Of a DNA stretch of 64,000 nucleotides, positions 8,438-16,877 are shown piece by piece. Position numbers and translations under genes: made by a program. Where the stretch lies: positions 1 through 64,000 of the forward strand of contig DUCN01000013.1 of NCBI GenBank assembly GCA_012959805.1. Reading direction: 5' to 3'. Under the pieces are notes generated by a model, which was not told where the DNA came from, made no database searches, and saw only the letters and a program-made list of their open reading frames with translations. Every line of letters begins with the position of its first letter. Within the stretch, counting starts at the first letter, position 1. The DNA comes from Myxococcales bacterium. GTDB taxonomy: Bacteria; Myxococcota_A; UBA9160; UBA4427.

Positions 8438-9361
8438 GTGACCATGCTGTCTAGCCACAGACTTCTGGAAGGTCGCCGTATCGGACTTTCCGACCCGATC
8501 TTACAGAGGCGACTCCTCTTCACCGCGATGACAGCAGTGGCGTTCGCAACCGCCTGTACTCAGGAGCAGGACGCCCCGCCGGCCGCCATGGCCGAAGATG
8601 CGTCGATCGCTGCGTCTCGGGCAAGCGCACTCGAAGCCGGGGCAGCGGCGGGACAAGGCGATTTTCAGAGCGTGCTCGACAGGGTCCATGAGAGAACCCG
8701 AAACGCGGATTCGCGCGACGGCATTCTTGCTGAAGAGCGGCTCTACTCGAATTTCAACGAAGAACTCATCATTCGCGACTTTTTCCAGGATCGCCGCGAA
8801 GGATTCTACCTCGACGTGGGATGCGCGGGGCCGATCAAAGGCAGCAATACCTACTACCTCGAGAAACACCTGGGCTGGACGGGAATCGGCGTTGACGCCC
8901 TCGATGGCTACGCCGCCGCATGGAAAGAGATGCGACCGAAGTCGCGGTTCCTGCGCCATCTTGTATCCAATCGCTCCGACGAATCACAGACCTTCTTCAA
9001 GTCGTGGGGGCTGGGCCTCTCCTCGACCAATCGCGAGTGGGCGACAGGCAAGGCCTTTGGCGAGAACTTTCCGACTGAAGAAATAGAGACCACCACGATC
9101 ACGCTGAACGATCTGCTGGAACGCGAGGGTGTGACGAAGATCGATTTGATGTCGATGGACATCGAAGGCCATGAGTCGAGAGCGCTGGCCGGCTTCGACA
9201 TCGAGCGTTTCCAGCCCGAGCTGGTGGTCATCGAGGGGCAGATTGCGAAGCCCAAGATCCAAGCTATTGCGAGCTATTTCGAGTGGCACGGATATGCGCG
9301 TATCGAGAAATATCGCGCCTTCGACATCGTGAATGAATACTACCAGCGCGTAGAACGCTGA
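8438..9361 (+). CDS. FkbM-family methyltransferase with lipoprotein-type signal
   Basis: 307 residues from GTG at 8438, chosen because GGGGGA lies 5 bases upstream (ATG at 8444 is the alternative). Residues ~25-42 form a signal-like segment (two arginines, then 'LLFTAMTAVAFATAC') ending in a lipobox-like TAC. A low-complexity Ala/Asp linker follows, then the FkbM SAM-binding domain from about 100: 'FYLDVGCAGPIKGSNT' (motif I), 'GIGVDAL' and 'IDLMSMDIEGHE' (about 240-250), the hallmark MDIEGxE. FkbM enzymes O-methylate sugars and other metabolites in the cytoplasm, so an export signal is odd because SAM is not expected outside. The gene is the only cargo between two copies of the tRNA-Phe 3' end. 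Confidence 0.85.
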   Translation: MTMLSSHRLLEGRRIGLSDPILQRRLLFTAMTAVAFATACTQEQDAPPAAMAEDASIAASRASALEAGAAAGQGDFQSVLDRVHERTRNADSRDGILAEERLYSNFNEELIIRDFFQDRREGFYLDVGCAGPIKGSNTYYLEKHLGWTGIGVDALDGYAAAWKEMRPKSRFLRHLVSNRSDESQTFFKSWGLGLSSTNREWATGKAFGENFPTEEIETTTITLNDLLEREGVTKIDLMSMDIEGHESRALAGFDIERFQPELVVIEGQIAKPKIQAIASYFEWHGYARIEKYRAFDIVNEYYQRVER

Positions 9362-9422
9362 TAGGGACGTCCGATCGAAATCGAACCACCACTTATCTGT
9401 GGCTGGGACGTGGATTCAGTTC

Positions 9423-9448
9423 GGGTGGTGGCCCAGGGCGGGCTCGAA
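9423..9448. repeat. tRNA-Phe 3' end direct repeat (proximal copy)
   Basis: Proximal copy of the 26-base direct repeat. It contains the 3' 23 bases of the tRNA-Phe gene, including the encoded CCA, plus three flanking bases, and is identical to 8248-8273. Together they bracket the FkbM gene. Confidence 0.72.
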
Positions 9449-9501
9449 CCGCCGACACCTCAATTTTCAGTCGAGTGCTCTACCAACTGAGCTACCGGGC
9501 C
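9426..9501 (-). tRNA. tRNA-Phe (GAA)
   Basis: 76 nt including an encoded CCA. The cloverleaf is complete on the minus strand: acceptor GGCCCGG pairs with CTGGGCC, D-arm GCTC-AGTTGGTA-GAGC, anticodon arm CTCGA-CTGAAAA-TTGAG giving anticodon GAA, and T-arm GGCGG-TTCGAGC-CCGCC, with discriminator A. This reads phenylalanine codons UUC/UUU. A partial copy of its 3' end lies at 8248-8273. Confidence 0.96.
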
Positions 9502-9530
9502 ACAGGGGCGGGAGAGTACCAGCCCCGATG

Positions 9531-9550
9531 CCCCCGTCTAGAGACGGGGG
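9531..9550. other. Hairpin, 9-bp perfect stem
   Basis: CCCCCGTCT and AGACGGGGG form a perfect stem around a 2-base centre. It lies between the tRNA-Phe 5' end and the cyclophilin stop. No T-run follows on either strand, so it is not a canonical terminator. It may end cyclophilin transcription or shape the tRNA leader. Confidence 0.45.
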
Positions 9551-9641
9551 ATGAAATCCTTCGAAAACCCTCGGACATTCCGATCGGCTGCGTGTCGCGG
9601 AGGGAGTCGGGCGGCACCCATGGCGGCGCATTTGCCGAATC

Positions 9642-10463
9642 TCAGCGATCAGCCAGCACATTCACCGTCGTGTCGGGATGATTCGTCGACTCATCCTGCG
9701 CCTCGGCGCGCTGGGTCTGGGTTCCGATGTCGACTCTCGTTATGACGATATTCTCGATCGGCCGATGCCGCGGACCCCAGCGACCGATGCGATCGATGGG
9801 AACCGTCATGATTGCGTCGACGACGTCCATGCCCTCGCGGACGCGGCCGATCACCGTGTAGCGACCATCGAGATTGTGGTTGTCGGCCTGCATGATGAAG
9901 AATTGTCCGCCCGTGGAATTCTTGCGGCCCTTGTTCCCCATACCAACGACGCCGCGAACGAAGGGTGCGGCCGAAAACTCATCCTCGACTGTGAGATTGG
10001 GATGGCCCTGACCGTCGTTGCCGGGATCGCGGTCGCGGGAGTTTGGATCGCCTCCCTGGATCATGAATCCGGGAATGACACGATGAAAGGTCGTTCCGTC
10101 GTAATACGCGTCCATGGCCAGCTCGATAACTTGGGCGACAGTTTGCGGCGCTAGTTTGGGGATGAGTTCGATCGAGATCCTGCCGGTGCTTACCGGACTC
10201 TCGATCTCGATATTGAGCGTTGGGTGATTCGGATCGTCCGGCCAGACAAACACCGATGCCGTCTTGACCGAATTCGACTCATGAGTGTTGCCGGCCGCAT
10301 GGATCGACACGCTCTGCGCGTCGGCGGTCTCCGCACGCTGACATGCGAGAGTCGTTGCCGCCGCGATGGCGGCGATCAACAGGCCCCCGATTCGAGTCGT
10401 CGTTACGCAACGCGGAGTGCGCTTCGCCGGGGACATGCATGTCTGTGATAGCGTGCGGGACAT
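9642..10463 (-). CDS. Cyclophilin-type peptidyl-prolyl isomerase, lipoprotein
   Basis: 273 residues. N-terminal region with basic residues, a hydrophobic stretch 'IGGLLIAAIAAATTLAC' and a lipobox ending at Cys, so it is probably a periplasmic lipoprotein. The cyclophilin domain covers about residues 90-250: 'YDGTTFHRVIPGFMIQGGDP', 'GVVGMGNKGRKNSTGGQFFI' and 'LDGRYTVIGRVREGMDVVD'. FHR, GGQFFI and the L-D-G-Y block are conserved catalytic-site elements. It accelerates cis-trans isomerisation of prolyl bonds during folding. The start at 10463 has AAGAAG about 8 bases upstream; a later ATG at 10436 is possible. The ATG shares a CATG with a candidate start of the divergent GGT gene, so at least one start is probably further in. 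Confidence 0.87.
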   Translation of the reverse strand: MSRTLSQTCMSPAKRTPRCVTTTRIGGLLIAAIAAATTLACQRAETADAQSVSIHAAGNTHESNSVKTASVFVWPDDPNHPTLNIEIESPVSTGRISIELIPKLAPQTVAQVIELAMDAYYDGTTFHRVIPGFMIQGGDPNSRDRDPGNDGQGHPNLTVEDEFSAAPFVRGVVGMGNKGRKNSTGGQFFIMQADNHNLDGRYTVIGRVREGMDVVDAIMTVPIDRIGRWGPRHRPIENIVITRVDIGTQTQRAEAQDESTNHPDTTVNVLADR

Positions 10464-12267
10464 GCAATCTTCTTCGACCATATTTGTCTTGGAACTGAGG
10501 TGTTTGAGGCGCTCTGTCGTCGCCGCTCTCTTGCTTGTTGGTTGCCTCGTTATTGGATGCCAGAGCGGTGCGCCCGTCACGCAGGCGGTTCAGCCTCCCG
10601 CCATCGGTCGTCTCGGCATGGTCGTGTCGACGCATCACGCAGCTGCAGAAGCCGGTGCTCGGATTCTTCGCCAGGGAGGCAACGCGATCGATGCCGCCGT
10701 GGCGACGGCATTCGCTGTGGCCGTTGCACAACCCTTCTCCGCCGGCCTGGGTGGAGGCATGTTTGCACTGGTTCGCCTCGAGGGGGGCGAGATCGTTGCC
10801 CTCGATGCCCGAGAGACGGCGCCCGCAGCAGCCACGCCGACCATGTATACGGAGCAGGGCGTGCCCAAGGGCACTTCGGTTCATGGGCCTCTGGCGGTGG
10901 CGGTTCCGTCGTTTGTTCCCGGAATGGTCGAGCTGCTCGAGCGGTATGGCTCGATGTCCCTGCCCACTGTACTCGTCCCGGCGATCGAACTGGCTGAGCA
11001 GGGGCTGCTGATTGGCCCCTATCACTCGCGGCTCGCCGGGTACATGCGCGGCCGATTGGGCAAGGATCGTTTTCCAGAAACCTGGCGAATTCAGTTCGAG
11101 CCATTCGAATCGAGTGGGATGTTAGGCCAGACCCTGGTCCAGGCTGATCTGGGTCGGACGCTTCGGCTGCTCTCCGCACACGGTGAGTCCGAGCTGAGAG
11201 ACGGGTCGGTGGCTCAGGCGATCGTCGCCGAAGTTCGCAAGCAGGGTGGACTGCTTTCGGTTGCGGATCTGCGGGATTATTCCCCGCGCTGGCGGGAACC
11301 GGTGCTGGGCCGTTATCGCGGCCTTCGGGTGGCGAGTTTTCCGCCTCCTTCTTCCGGTGGTGTCGTTTTGGTCGAAGCCCTCAATATTCTCGAGGGCTTC
11401 GATCTGGGTGCTCTCGAAGTAGGCTCGGCGCCCGCGATTCATCTCGTTTCCGAAGCGATGAAGTTGGCGTTTGCGGATCGAGCAGCGTTCATGGGGGATT
11501 CGGATTTCGTCGACGTTCCAATCGCGCGGCTGACTTCGAAGGCCTACGCCGAGGCCCAGCGCGCTCGCATCAACCTGGACCAGGCGACCTCGATCACGGG
11601 TCCAGGGTCGATCCCCGAAGACGCGGGAACGACCCATCTTTCTGTGACCGACGCTCGGGGACGCGCGGTGGCGCTCACGATGACCATCAACACCCCCTTT
11701 GGCTCGGGTATCACAGCACCGGGAACTGGCATCGTGCTCAACAACGAGATGGACGATTTCGCGATCGCGATAGGCAAACCCAATAGTTACGGCTTGATCG
11801 ATACGCGGGGGGCGAATCTCGTGGCGCCGGGCAAGCGACCGCTCTCGAGCATGACGCCGACCATTCTCGACCGCGAGGGTGAACTCTTCATGGTCTCTGG
11901 CAGCCCCGGCGGGCCGAGGATCATCTCGACCACACTGCTCACGGTTTTGAATGTCGTCGATTGGAAAATGAATCCACAGGAGGCAGCGGCCTGGCCGCGT
12001 TTCCACCACCAGTGGGATCCGAATCGGCTGCGCGTCGAGCCGGAGACGAGTGACGAGGTCGTGGCCGCTCTGGAAGCTCGGGGTCACGCAGTCGAACGGA
12101 CGAGTCGGCGCTGGTCGGCCGCAGAGGTGATCGTGGTCGACGGGGAGACTGGAGTTCATCTGGGTGGGGCGGACCCGCGGACCGATGGGCAAGCGGTTGG
12201 CGTCGATGCCGTTGATCTGGCGGATCAAGCGACGAACATATCTGAGACTGAAATAGTGGTTAAATAG
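10462..12267 (+). CDS. ggt: Gamma-glutamyltranspeptidase
   Basis: 601 residues if started at ATG 10462. A TTG at 10504, behind GGAACTGAGG and directly before 'RRSVVAALLLVGC', gives a better lipoprotein signal and may be the true start. The lipobox is 'LVIGC'. The proenzyme of the Ntn-hydrolase GGT family is complete: 'LGGGMFAL' in the N-terminal half, the autoprocessing site 'AGTTHLSVTD' at about residue 388 whose Thr becomes the nucleophile of the small subunit, and the later 'SSMTPTIL' and 'SPGGPRIISTTL' glutamate-binding blocks. It cleaves glutathione and other gamma-glutamyl compounds in the periplasm. Divergent from the cyclophilin gene with overlapping 5' ends. Confidence 0.92.
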   Translation: MQSSSTIFVLELRCLRRSVVAALLLVGCLVIGCQSGAPVTQAVQPPAIGRLGMVVSTHHAAAEAGARILRQGGNAIDAAVATAFAVAVAQPFSAGLGGGMFALVRLEGGEIVALDARETAPAAATPTMYTEQGVPKGTSVHGPLAVAVPSFVPGMVELLERYGSMSLPTVLVPAIELAEQGLLIGPYHSRLAGYMRGRLGKDRFPETWRIQFEPFESSGMLGQTLVQADLGRTLRLLSAHGESELRDGSVAQAIVAEVRKQGGLLSVADLRDYSPRWREPVLGRYRGLRVASFPPPSSGGVVLVEALNILEGFDLGALEVGSAPAIHLVSEAMKLAFADRAAFMGDSDFVDVPIARLTSKAYAEAQRARINLDQATSITGPGSIPEDAGTTHLSVTDARGRAVALTMTINTPFGSGITAPGTGIVLNNEMDDFAIAIGKPNSYGLIDTRGANLVAPGKRPLSSMTPTILDREGELFMVSGSPGGPRIISTTLLTVLNVVDWKMNPQEAAAWPRFHHQWDPNRLRVEPETSDEVVAALEARGHAVERTSRRWSAAEVIVVDGETGVHLGGADPRTDGQAVGVDAVDLADQATNISETEIVVK

Positions 12268-12284
12268 ACACGGTTTTAGTCGAT

Positions 12285-12317
12285 TTGACTACATTTATCC
12301 AAAAACTGTGTTATATT
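12285..12317 (+). promoter_or_regulatory. Strong sigma70-type promoter with extended -10
   Basis: TTGACT at 12285-12290 and an extended -10, TG-T-TATATT, at 12309-12317. The spacer is 21 bases to TATATT, long for sigma70, but the TGn extension can compensate. It stands in an AT-rich patch unlike the surrounding DNA and faces a terminator about 190 bases on. Confidence 0.55.
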
Positions 12318-12322
12318 CACTA

Positions 12323-12509
12323 CGCAAAATGATTGAGGCGGGGTTTTCGGCGGATGGATCCGCGCCCAATGCGATCGATGCAAAGACGACTACGGCATCG
12401 ATGCCCGACGGATCCCAGGGAAGTGGCGAATTCGCTGCTTGGAGCCGTCACTGGTAGAGGTGTAACGGAGGTGCCCCCGATCTTGAGATTCGGGGGCATC
12501 TGCATTTTT
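12323..12509 (+). ncRNA. Candidate small structured RNA
   Basis: A transcript from the promoter at 12285 to the terminator at 12472 would be about 185 nt. It contains an 8-bp perfect stem, ATCGATGC at 12374-12381 with GCATCGAT at 12395-12402, around a 13-base loop. It has no Shine-Dalgarno before the only ATG near its 5' end (12329), which opens a 43-codon frame with no recognisable similarity. Nothing on this strand follows, since the next gene is convergent, so it is not a leader. I cannot match it to a known RNA class (not tmRNA, SRP or RNase P as far as I can see). Confidence 0.45.
12472..12509 (+). terminator. Rho-independent terminator
   Basis: TGCCCCCGA (12472-12480) pairs perfectly with TCGGGGGCA (12490-12498) around a 9-base loop, and a T-run (ATTTTT) ends at 12509. 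It ends the candidate small RNA unit. From here to 12711 I see no gene. Confidence 0.8.
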
Positions 12510-12711
12510 GGGCTCCTCGATACATTTTGATCTGTCCGGGTTGGTTCATCGGCCGCCCCAATCGGTGGTCGATGCGTATCTCATCAGTATCCGCGAAAAA
12601 CAGCAGTGTTGGTGTGGTCCCGATCACCCCTCAGGAAACACAGCTTCAATTGCCTATCCCCTTCACAGTTGTCGGCCGTGATCGCCGCCGCCCCGGGGCC
12701 ACATCTCATCC

Positions 12712-15435
12712 CTAGGGATGGACCGCCGTCACACTGTAGGCGTCGAGTCGGAAGATGCGCTGCGCCACGCGAAGGATGTCCTCCGGCGTGACCCCGGCGA
12801 TGGCGGCCGGGTAGGCCTCCGTGTGATCCGCACCCAGTCCGTAGAGCGAGTCGAGGGCAATATGCGCGGCACGAGAATGGCTGCGTTGGGAGCTGATGGC
12901 GAAGCTCCCGGTTCCGTATCGGATTGCATGTTGAAGTTCCTGGGCGCTCGGCGCGACGCTCACGAGTCGATCGATTTCCTCGAAGATTCCGGCGCGCGCG
13001 CGGTCCAGCTTTTCAGGTGCGGTCGCGATGTAGAGACTGAAGTAGCCGGGAGCCAGACCTTCGATATTTGTGGCTGCAACCGTATACGCGAGACTCTGGC
13101 GATCACGCAATTCGAGAAAAAGGCGGCCGCCCTGACCGGCGAGCATCTGCGAGATTAGTTCCAGAGCGAAGCGATCCGGATCGTCCAGAGTGACCCCGCG
13201 GAAGCCGATGACCAGATGTGCCTGGGCGCGATCCTTGATCAACTCGGATTCGCGAATGCCCGGCTCGCGAGGCTCTTGCGGGGGCAGCGAAAAGCTGTCG
13301 CTCTTGGGGTCGGCGGTCTGCATCGAACCGAAGCGGTCTTCGACGAGCCGCCCGATGACATCCGGATCGATATCTCCAACCACCGCGATTGCAGCACGAT
13401 TCGCACGCATCAGTCGATCGGAATGCGCGATCAGATCGTCGCGACTGAATCCACCGACCGTTTCGGTCTCGCCTAATACCGTCATGCGATAGGGATGGGT
13501 CTTGAATTCAGTTTCAGCAAAGAGCTGGAAGGCGCGCTGTCCTAATTGATCCACCCGCCGTTCGATCGCGGCCAGCGATTCGCGCCGTTCGCGCTCGATC
13601 TCTTCGATGTCGAAGCGTGGCTCGAGCACGGCGTCGGCAAATAGATTGAAGGCGGGCTCCAATGTTTCACTCAGACAATCCAGGGTGATGCCGACCGAGT
13701 TCCGTCCCGAGAAACCTTCGACATCCGCTGCCAACGCTTCGATCTGGCGCGCGAAGGATGCCGCGTCATGGGTGCGTGTGCCGCGACTCCACATGGCCGC
13801 GAGGAAACGCGTCAGGCCCGACTGCGCTTGATTCTCGCAGAGCAGGCCGCCGAGCGTGGCCAACCGGACTGCCACCACGGGGACCTCTGGACGTCTCAAG
13901 ATGTGGAGCGAAAGCCCATTGTCGAGCGTCGCATCGAGTCGCTCCCCGGCGCCGTCCGCCGTCGTTCGCAGCGGCGAAAAGCGCAGCCTGTTTTCGGTCA
14001 CGCCGCCGTCGGGCCGATCCAGCGGCGCATCGGCGGTCTTCTCTTCGACTTCTACACGGGTGATGGCTGCGGCTTCGAGTCCTTGGGATACCGCTTGGCG
14101 GATCGCGTCTTCATCAAGATTCGCGTCGGTCGACTCCGGGATCAGTGCGGCAATCGTCAATGCTTGGGGAAGGAGATATTTCTGGGCAACGCGCAGAAGG
14201 TCGTCGGGCGTGGCGGCGCGCAGTGTCTCGAGGGCTTCGGCCTCGCGCTCCCAGCCGCCGCCCATGTTCTCGAAACTGCCAAGCTTTGAAGCAATGCCGG
14301 ACACGCTCTCGCGATCGAATTGGTCGCTGGCCAGGAAGTTGATGCGGGCGCGATCGAGTTCGGTCTGCGTGATGCGCTCGTGTCGCAGTCGGTCCGTCTC
14401 CTCGATGATGCGTCGAGTCGCGTCCAACAGGCGATTCGCGTCCGTTTCGAAACCCACGCTGAAGAGCCCGCGGTCGAGCGGCGTGTAGGCGCTTGCATCG
14501 ATGCGATCTACGAGCGCTTCTTGTTCTCGAATCTTCCGCACGAGTCGGCTCGATTCGCATTCGCCGAGTACGTAGGCGAGAAGGTCCAGATACGTTGAAT
14601 CGCGATCAATGAAATTCGAAGCCGGCCATGAAAGATCGACGCGATGTCCTTCGAAGGGCTTGCGAAGGACAGCGATTCGCATCGCTTCTTGCGCGGGCTC
14701 GACGGGTCGTATTCGATTCGCGGGCACGGAAACAGCGTCGGAGAAGAGCCTCTCGATTTCCTCAGCAACTTCCTCGGACGCAAAGTCTCCTATGGCTACG
14801 ACCATCAAATTATTCGGTGCGTACCAGCGTTCGAAGAACGCGCACACTTGGTCACGATTGAAGGACGCGACATTTGAGGCGGGGCCGAGGATCGGTAGGC
14901 CGTAGGGATGCAGGGGGTAGCATTTGCGAAAGGCCAGCTCGCCTAACACATGTCCGGGCGTGTCCTCGGATCGATTGATTTCTTCCAGCACGACTTCGCG
15001 CTCTCGGGCGATCTCGTCGTCATCGAAAATCGAGAATCGCACTGCATCTGTCAGGACGTCGAGGCCTTCGCGCCAAGCGGCGGAGGGGAGCGTCGCGTGG
15101 TAGACGGTCGAGTCGAAGGAGGTATAGGCGTTGATGTTGCCGCCGAGGCCTTCGATGTCGCCCGCGATCTCGCCGACGGCTCGGCGTTCGGTGCCCTTGA
15201 AGAGCATGTGTTCATGGAAATGCGCCAGGCCCTCTTCGCCTGGCCGTTCGTCGGCGGAACCGACGCCTGCCCAGATCTGAAGCTCGACGACTGGGGAGCG
15301 ATGGCTCTCTCGCAACAAGATCGTAAGCCCATTCGGAAGCACGCGATGGAGAACTGCGGGCGGCGCCGACGCTGGTGCGGTCGAAGAGCTGGGAGGGGCG
15401 GGATGGGTTTGGGTAGAGGTGGCGTTTTGGCTCAA
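12712..15435 (-). CDS. M16-family zinc metallopeptidase, two fused domains
   Basis: 907 residues carrying two M16 (pitrilysin/processing-peptidase) modules. The first, about 25-440, has the inverted zinc motif HFHEH ('GLAHFHEHMLFKGTERR', about residues 68-72) and the downstream Glu region 'NINAYTSFDSTVYHATLP'. The second, about 490-900, has no HxxEH and is the usual non-catalytic clamp half ('SYTVAATNIEGLAPGYF-like' block near 810). Such proteins degrade short unfolded peptides in the periplasm or cytoplasm. No clear signal peptide: the first 25 residues are Pro/Ser/Ala-rich. Divergent from hemW with only 52 bases between starts, so the two share a promoter region. Confidence 0.9.
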   Translation of the reverse strand: MSQNATSTQTHPAPPSSSTAPASAPPAVLHRVLPNGLTILLRESHRSPVVELQIWAGVGSADERPGEEGLAHFHEHMLFKGTERRAVGEIAGDIEGLGGNINAYTSFDSTVYHATLPSAAWREGLDVLTDAVRFSIFDDDEIAREREVVLEEINRSEDTPGHVLGELAFRKCYPLHPYGLPILGPASNVASFNRDQVCAFFERWYAPNNLMVVAIGDFASEEVAEEIERLFSDAVSVPANRIRPVEPAQEAMRIAVLRKPFEGHRVDLSWPASNFIDRDSTYLDLLAYVLGECESSRLVRKIREQEALVDRIDASAYTPLDRGLFSVGFETDANRLLDATRRIIEETDRLRHERITQTELDRARINFLASDQFDRESVSGIASKLGSFENMGGGWEREAEALETLRAATPDDLLRVAQKYLLPQALTIAALIPESTDANLDEDAIRQAVSQGLEAAAITRVEVEEKTADAPLDRPDGGVTENRLRFSPLRTTADGAGERLDATLDNGLSLHILRRPEVPVVAVRLATLGGLLCENQAQSGLTRFLAAMWSRGTRTHDAASFARQIEALAADVEGFSGRNSVGITLDCLSETLEPAFNLFADAVLEPRFDIEEIERERRESLAAIERRVDQLGQRAFQLFAETEFKTHPYRMTVLGETETVGGFSRDDLIAHSDRLMRANRAAIAVVGDIDPDVIGRLVEDRFGSMQTADPKSDSFSLPPQEPREPGIRESELIKDRAQAHLVIGFRGVTLDDPDRFALELISQMLAGQGGRLFLELRDRQSLAYTVAATNIEGLAPGYFSLYIATAPEKLDRARAGIFEEIDRLVSVAPSAQELQHAIRYGTGSFAISSQRSHSRAAHIALDSLYGLGADHTEAYPAAIAGVTPEDILRVAQRIFRLDAYSVTAVHP

Positions 15436-15487
15436 AGCGCGCCGAGAGTACCCGAGCCGAATGCGTCTCGCCCGCTAGGGTCTTGCC

Positions 15488-16726
15488 ATGGCCGAGGATT
15501 TCGACGTTTTCGACGATGGCGCCGTGGGCGTGTATCTGCATCTGCCTTTTTGCGAGCGGATCTGTCCCTACTGTGATTTCGCAGTTGTGGCCGCGCCCGA
15601 ACTCGGAGCCGGACGAGAGGCGCGCTATGTCTCGAATCTGTTGACCGAACTGAAGGCTCGGCGAAGCGATTTCGAGGGCAGGGCGCTCGCATCCCTCTAT
15701 TTCGGTGGCGGGACACCCTCCTTGTTCACACCGCAGTCGATTCGTGAGCTCGCTCTGGCTGTGGGCGCCGCCTTTGCCGAAAGAGGGGACGACGCGGCGG
15801 GGGGCCGGGTCCCTGAAATTGAAACGACACTCGAAGTCAATCCGAGCACCATTGAATGGGCGCGTCTTCCGGATTTTCGGGCGGCCGGAATCAATCGACT
15901 TTCGATCGGTGTGCAATCCTTCAACGACACTCTGCTCAAGCGATTGGGTCGGGCCCATCGCGCACCGATCGCGCGCGAGACCCTTTGTGCGGCCCGTGCT
16001 GCTGGCTTTGACAACCTTTCCATCGATCTGATCTTTGCCGCCCCGGGCGAGAGCCAAGGCGATCTGGCCCGCGACCTCGACGAACTTCTCGAATGGGAGC
16101 CCGAACACATTTCGACCTACGAGCTGACCTTCGAGCCCGAGACCCCGTTCGGGCGTGCCTTGGCGGCCGGAAAGATGAACTCCTGCGATGAGGATCTGGC
16201 CGCGGACATGACGCTCCAGATCGAGGGCCGATTGAAGGCCTCGGGCTTTGGGCGCTACGAGATATCCAATTATTCGCGGGGCGAAGAGACGCGATCCCAG
16301 CACAATCAGCGCTATTGGCAGCGACAAGCCGTTCTCGGCCTCGGAATGGGTGCGCATTCGGCAGAGGCGCGCAGCGCGGGGCTCCCGCATGGTGCGAGGC
16401 GAGCGAATCCTCGACGACTCGGCGAATGGGAAGAGCGGATCCGGACGGATCCTGCGCGGACAGGCGATGAAGAAAGATTGTCGGTGGCGGGATCGCGCGG
16501 AGAAGCCGTATTTCTGGCGCTCCGGCAGGCTGAAGGGCTATCGGCGCTAAGGTTCGAAGCGGAATTCGGAGGCTCGCCGCGTGTCTTCTTCGAAGCCGAG
16601 ATCGAGGCCATGATTCGGCGGGGCTGGCTGATCGAAGGAGGAAGAGTGGCAGGGGACTTGCGGCTGAGTGATTTGGGACGACTCCTTGCGGACGATGTCG
16701 CGGCGGAGTTCGTGGCTGCGGTCTAG
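15488..16726 (+). CDS. hemW: HemW-like radical SAM protein
   Basis: 412 residues. 'GVYLHLPFCERICPYCDFAV' at about 14-33 contains the CxxxCxxC iron-sulfur motif of radical SAM enzymes in the form typical of the HemN/HemW family. 'SLYFGGGTPSLF' (about 73-84), 'LEVNPSTIEW' and 'SIGVQSFND' follow. The length (~380-410) and the lack of HemN's longer N-terminus favour HemW, a haem-binding chaperone-like protein, over oxygen-independent coproporphyrinogen oxidase. In many proteobacteria hemW lies near hrcA-grpE-dnaK, as here. ATG start; no strong ribosome site visible. Confidence 0.9.
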   Translation: MAEDFDVFDDGAVGVYLHLPFCERICPYCDFAVVAAPELGAGREARYVSNLLTELKARRSDFEGRALASLYFGGGTPSLFTPQSIRELALAVGAAFAERGDDAAGGRVPEIETTLEVNPSTIEWARLPDFRAAGINRLSIGVQSFNDTLLKRLGRAHRAPIARETLCAARAAGFDNLSIDLIFAAPGESQGDLARDLDELLEWEPEHISTYELTFEPETPFGRALAAGKMNSCDEDLAADMTLQIEGRLKASGFGRYEISNYSRGEETRSQHNQRYWQRQAVLGLGMGAHSAEARSAGLPHGARRANPRRLGEWEERIRTDPARTGDEERLSVAGSRGEAVFLALRQAEGLSALRFEAEFGGSPRVFFEAEIEAMIRRGWLIEGGRVAGDLRLSDLGRLLADDVAAEFVAAV

Positions 16727-16796
16727 GTTCTATGCTGTCGGCGTGCGCGGGCGGGATCGTGGGCGCATGGAGAGGCGCTGCGGCGCGAATCGGGAA

Positions 16797-16825
16797 TTGA
16801 CGCTCTTGAAGGGCGGGGGTATAGG
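16797..16825 (+). promoter_or_regulatory. Promoter of the hrcA-grpE-dnaK operon
   Basis: TTGACG (16797-16802), 17-base spacer, TATAGG (16820-16825), about 50 bases before the hrcA start. A CTTGAA inside the spacer weakly resembles a heat-shock sigma -35. No CIRCE inverted repeat (TTAGCACTC-N9-GAGTGCTAA) is visible here or before grpE and dnaK. Confidence 0.5.
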
Positions 16826-16877
16826 TGAAACGCGGAATCGCGGAACGCCTTCTCCGTTGAATTAAGTGGGGGATTTC

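Noticed and set aside
16797..16830. Sigma32-type heat-shock promoter before hrcA
   Set aside because: CTTGAA is present, but no CCCCAT-type -10 follows at the right distance; a sigma70 reading fits better.
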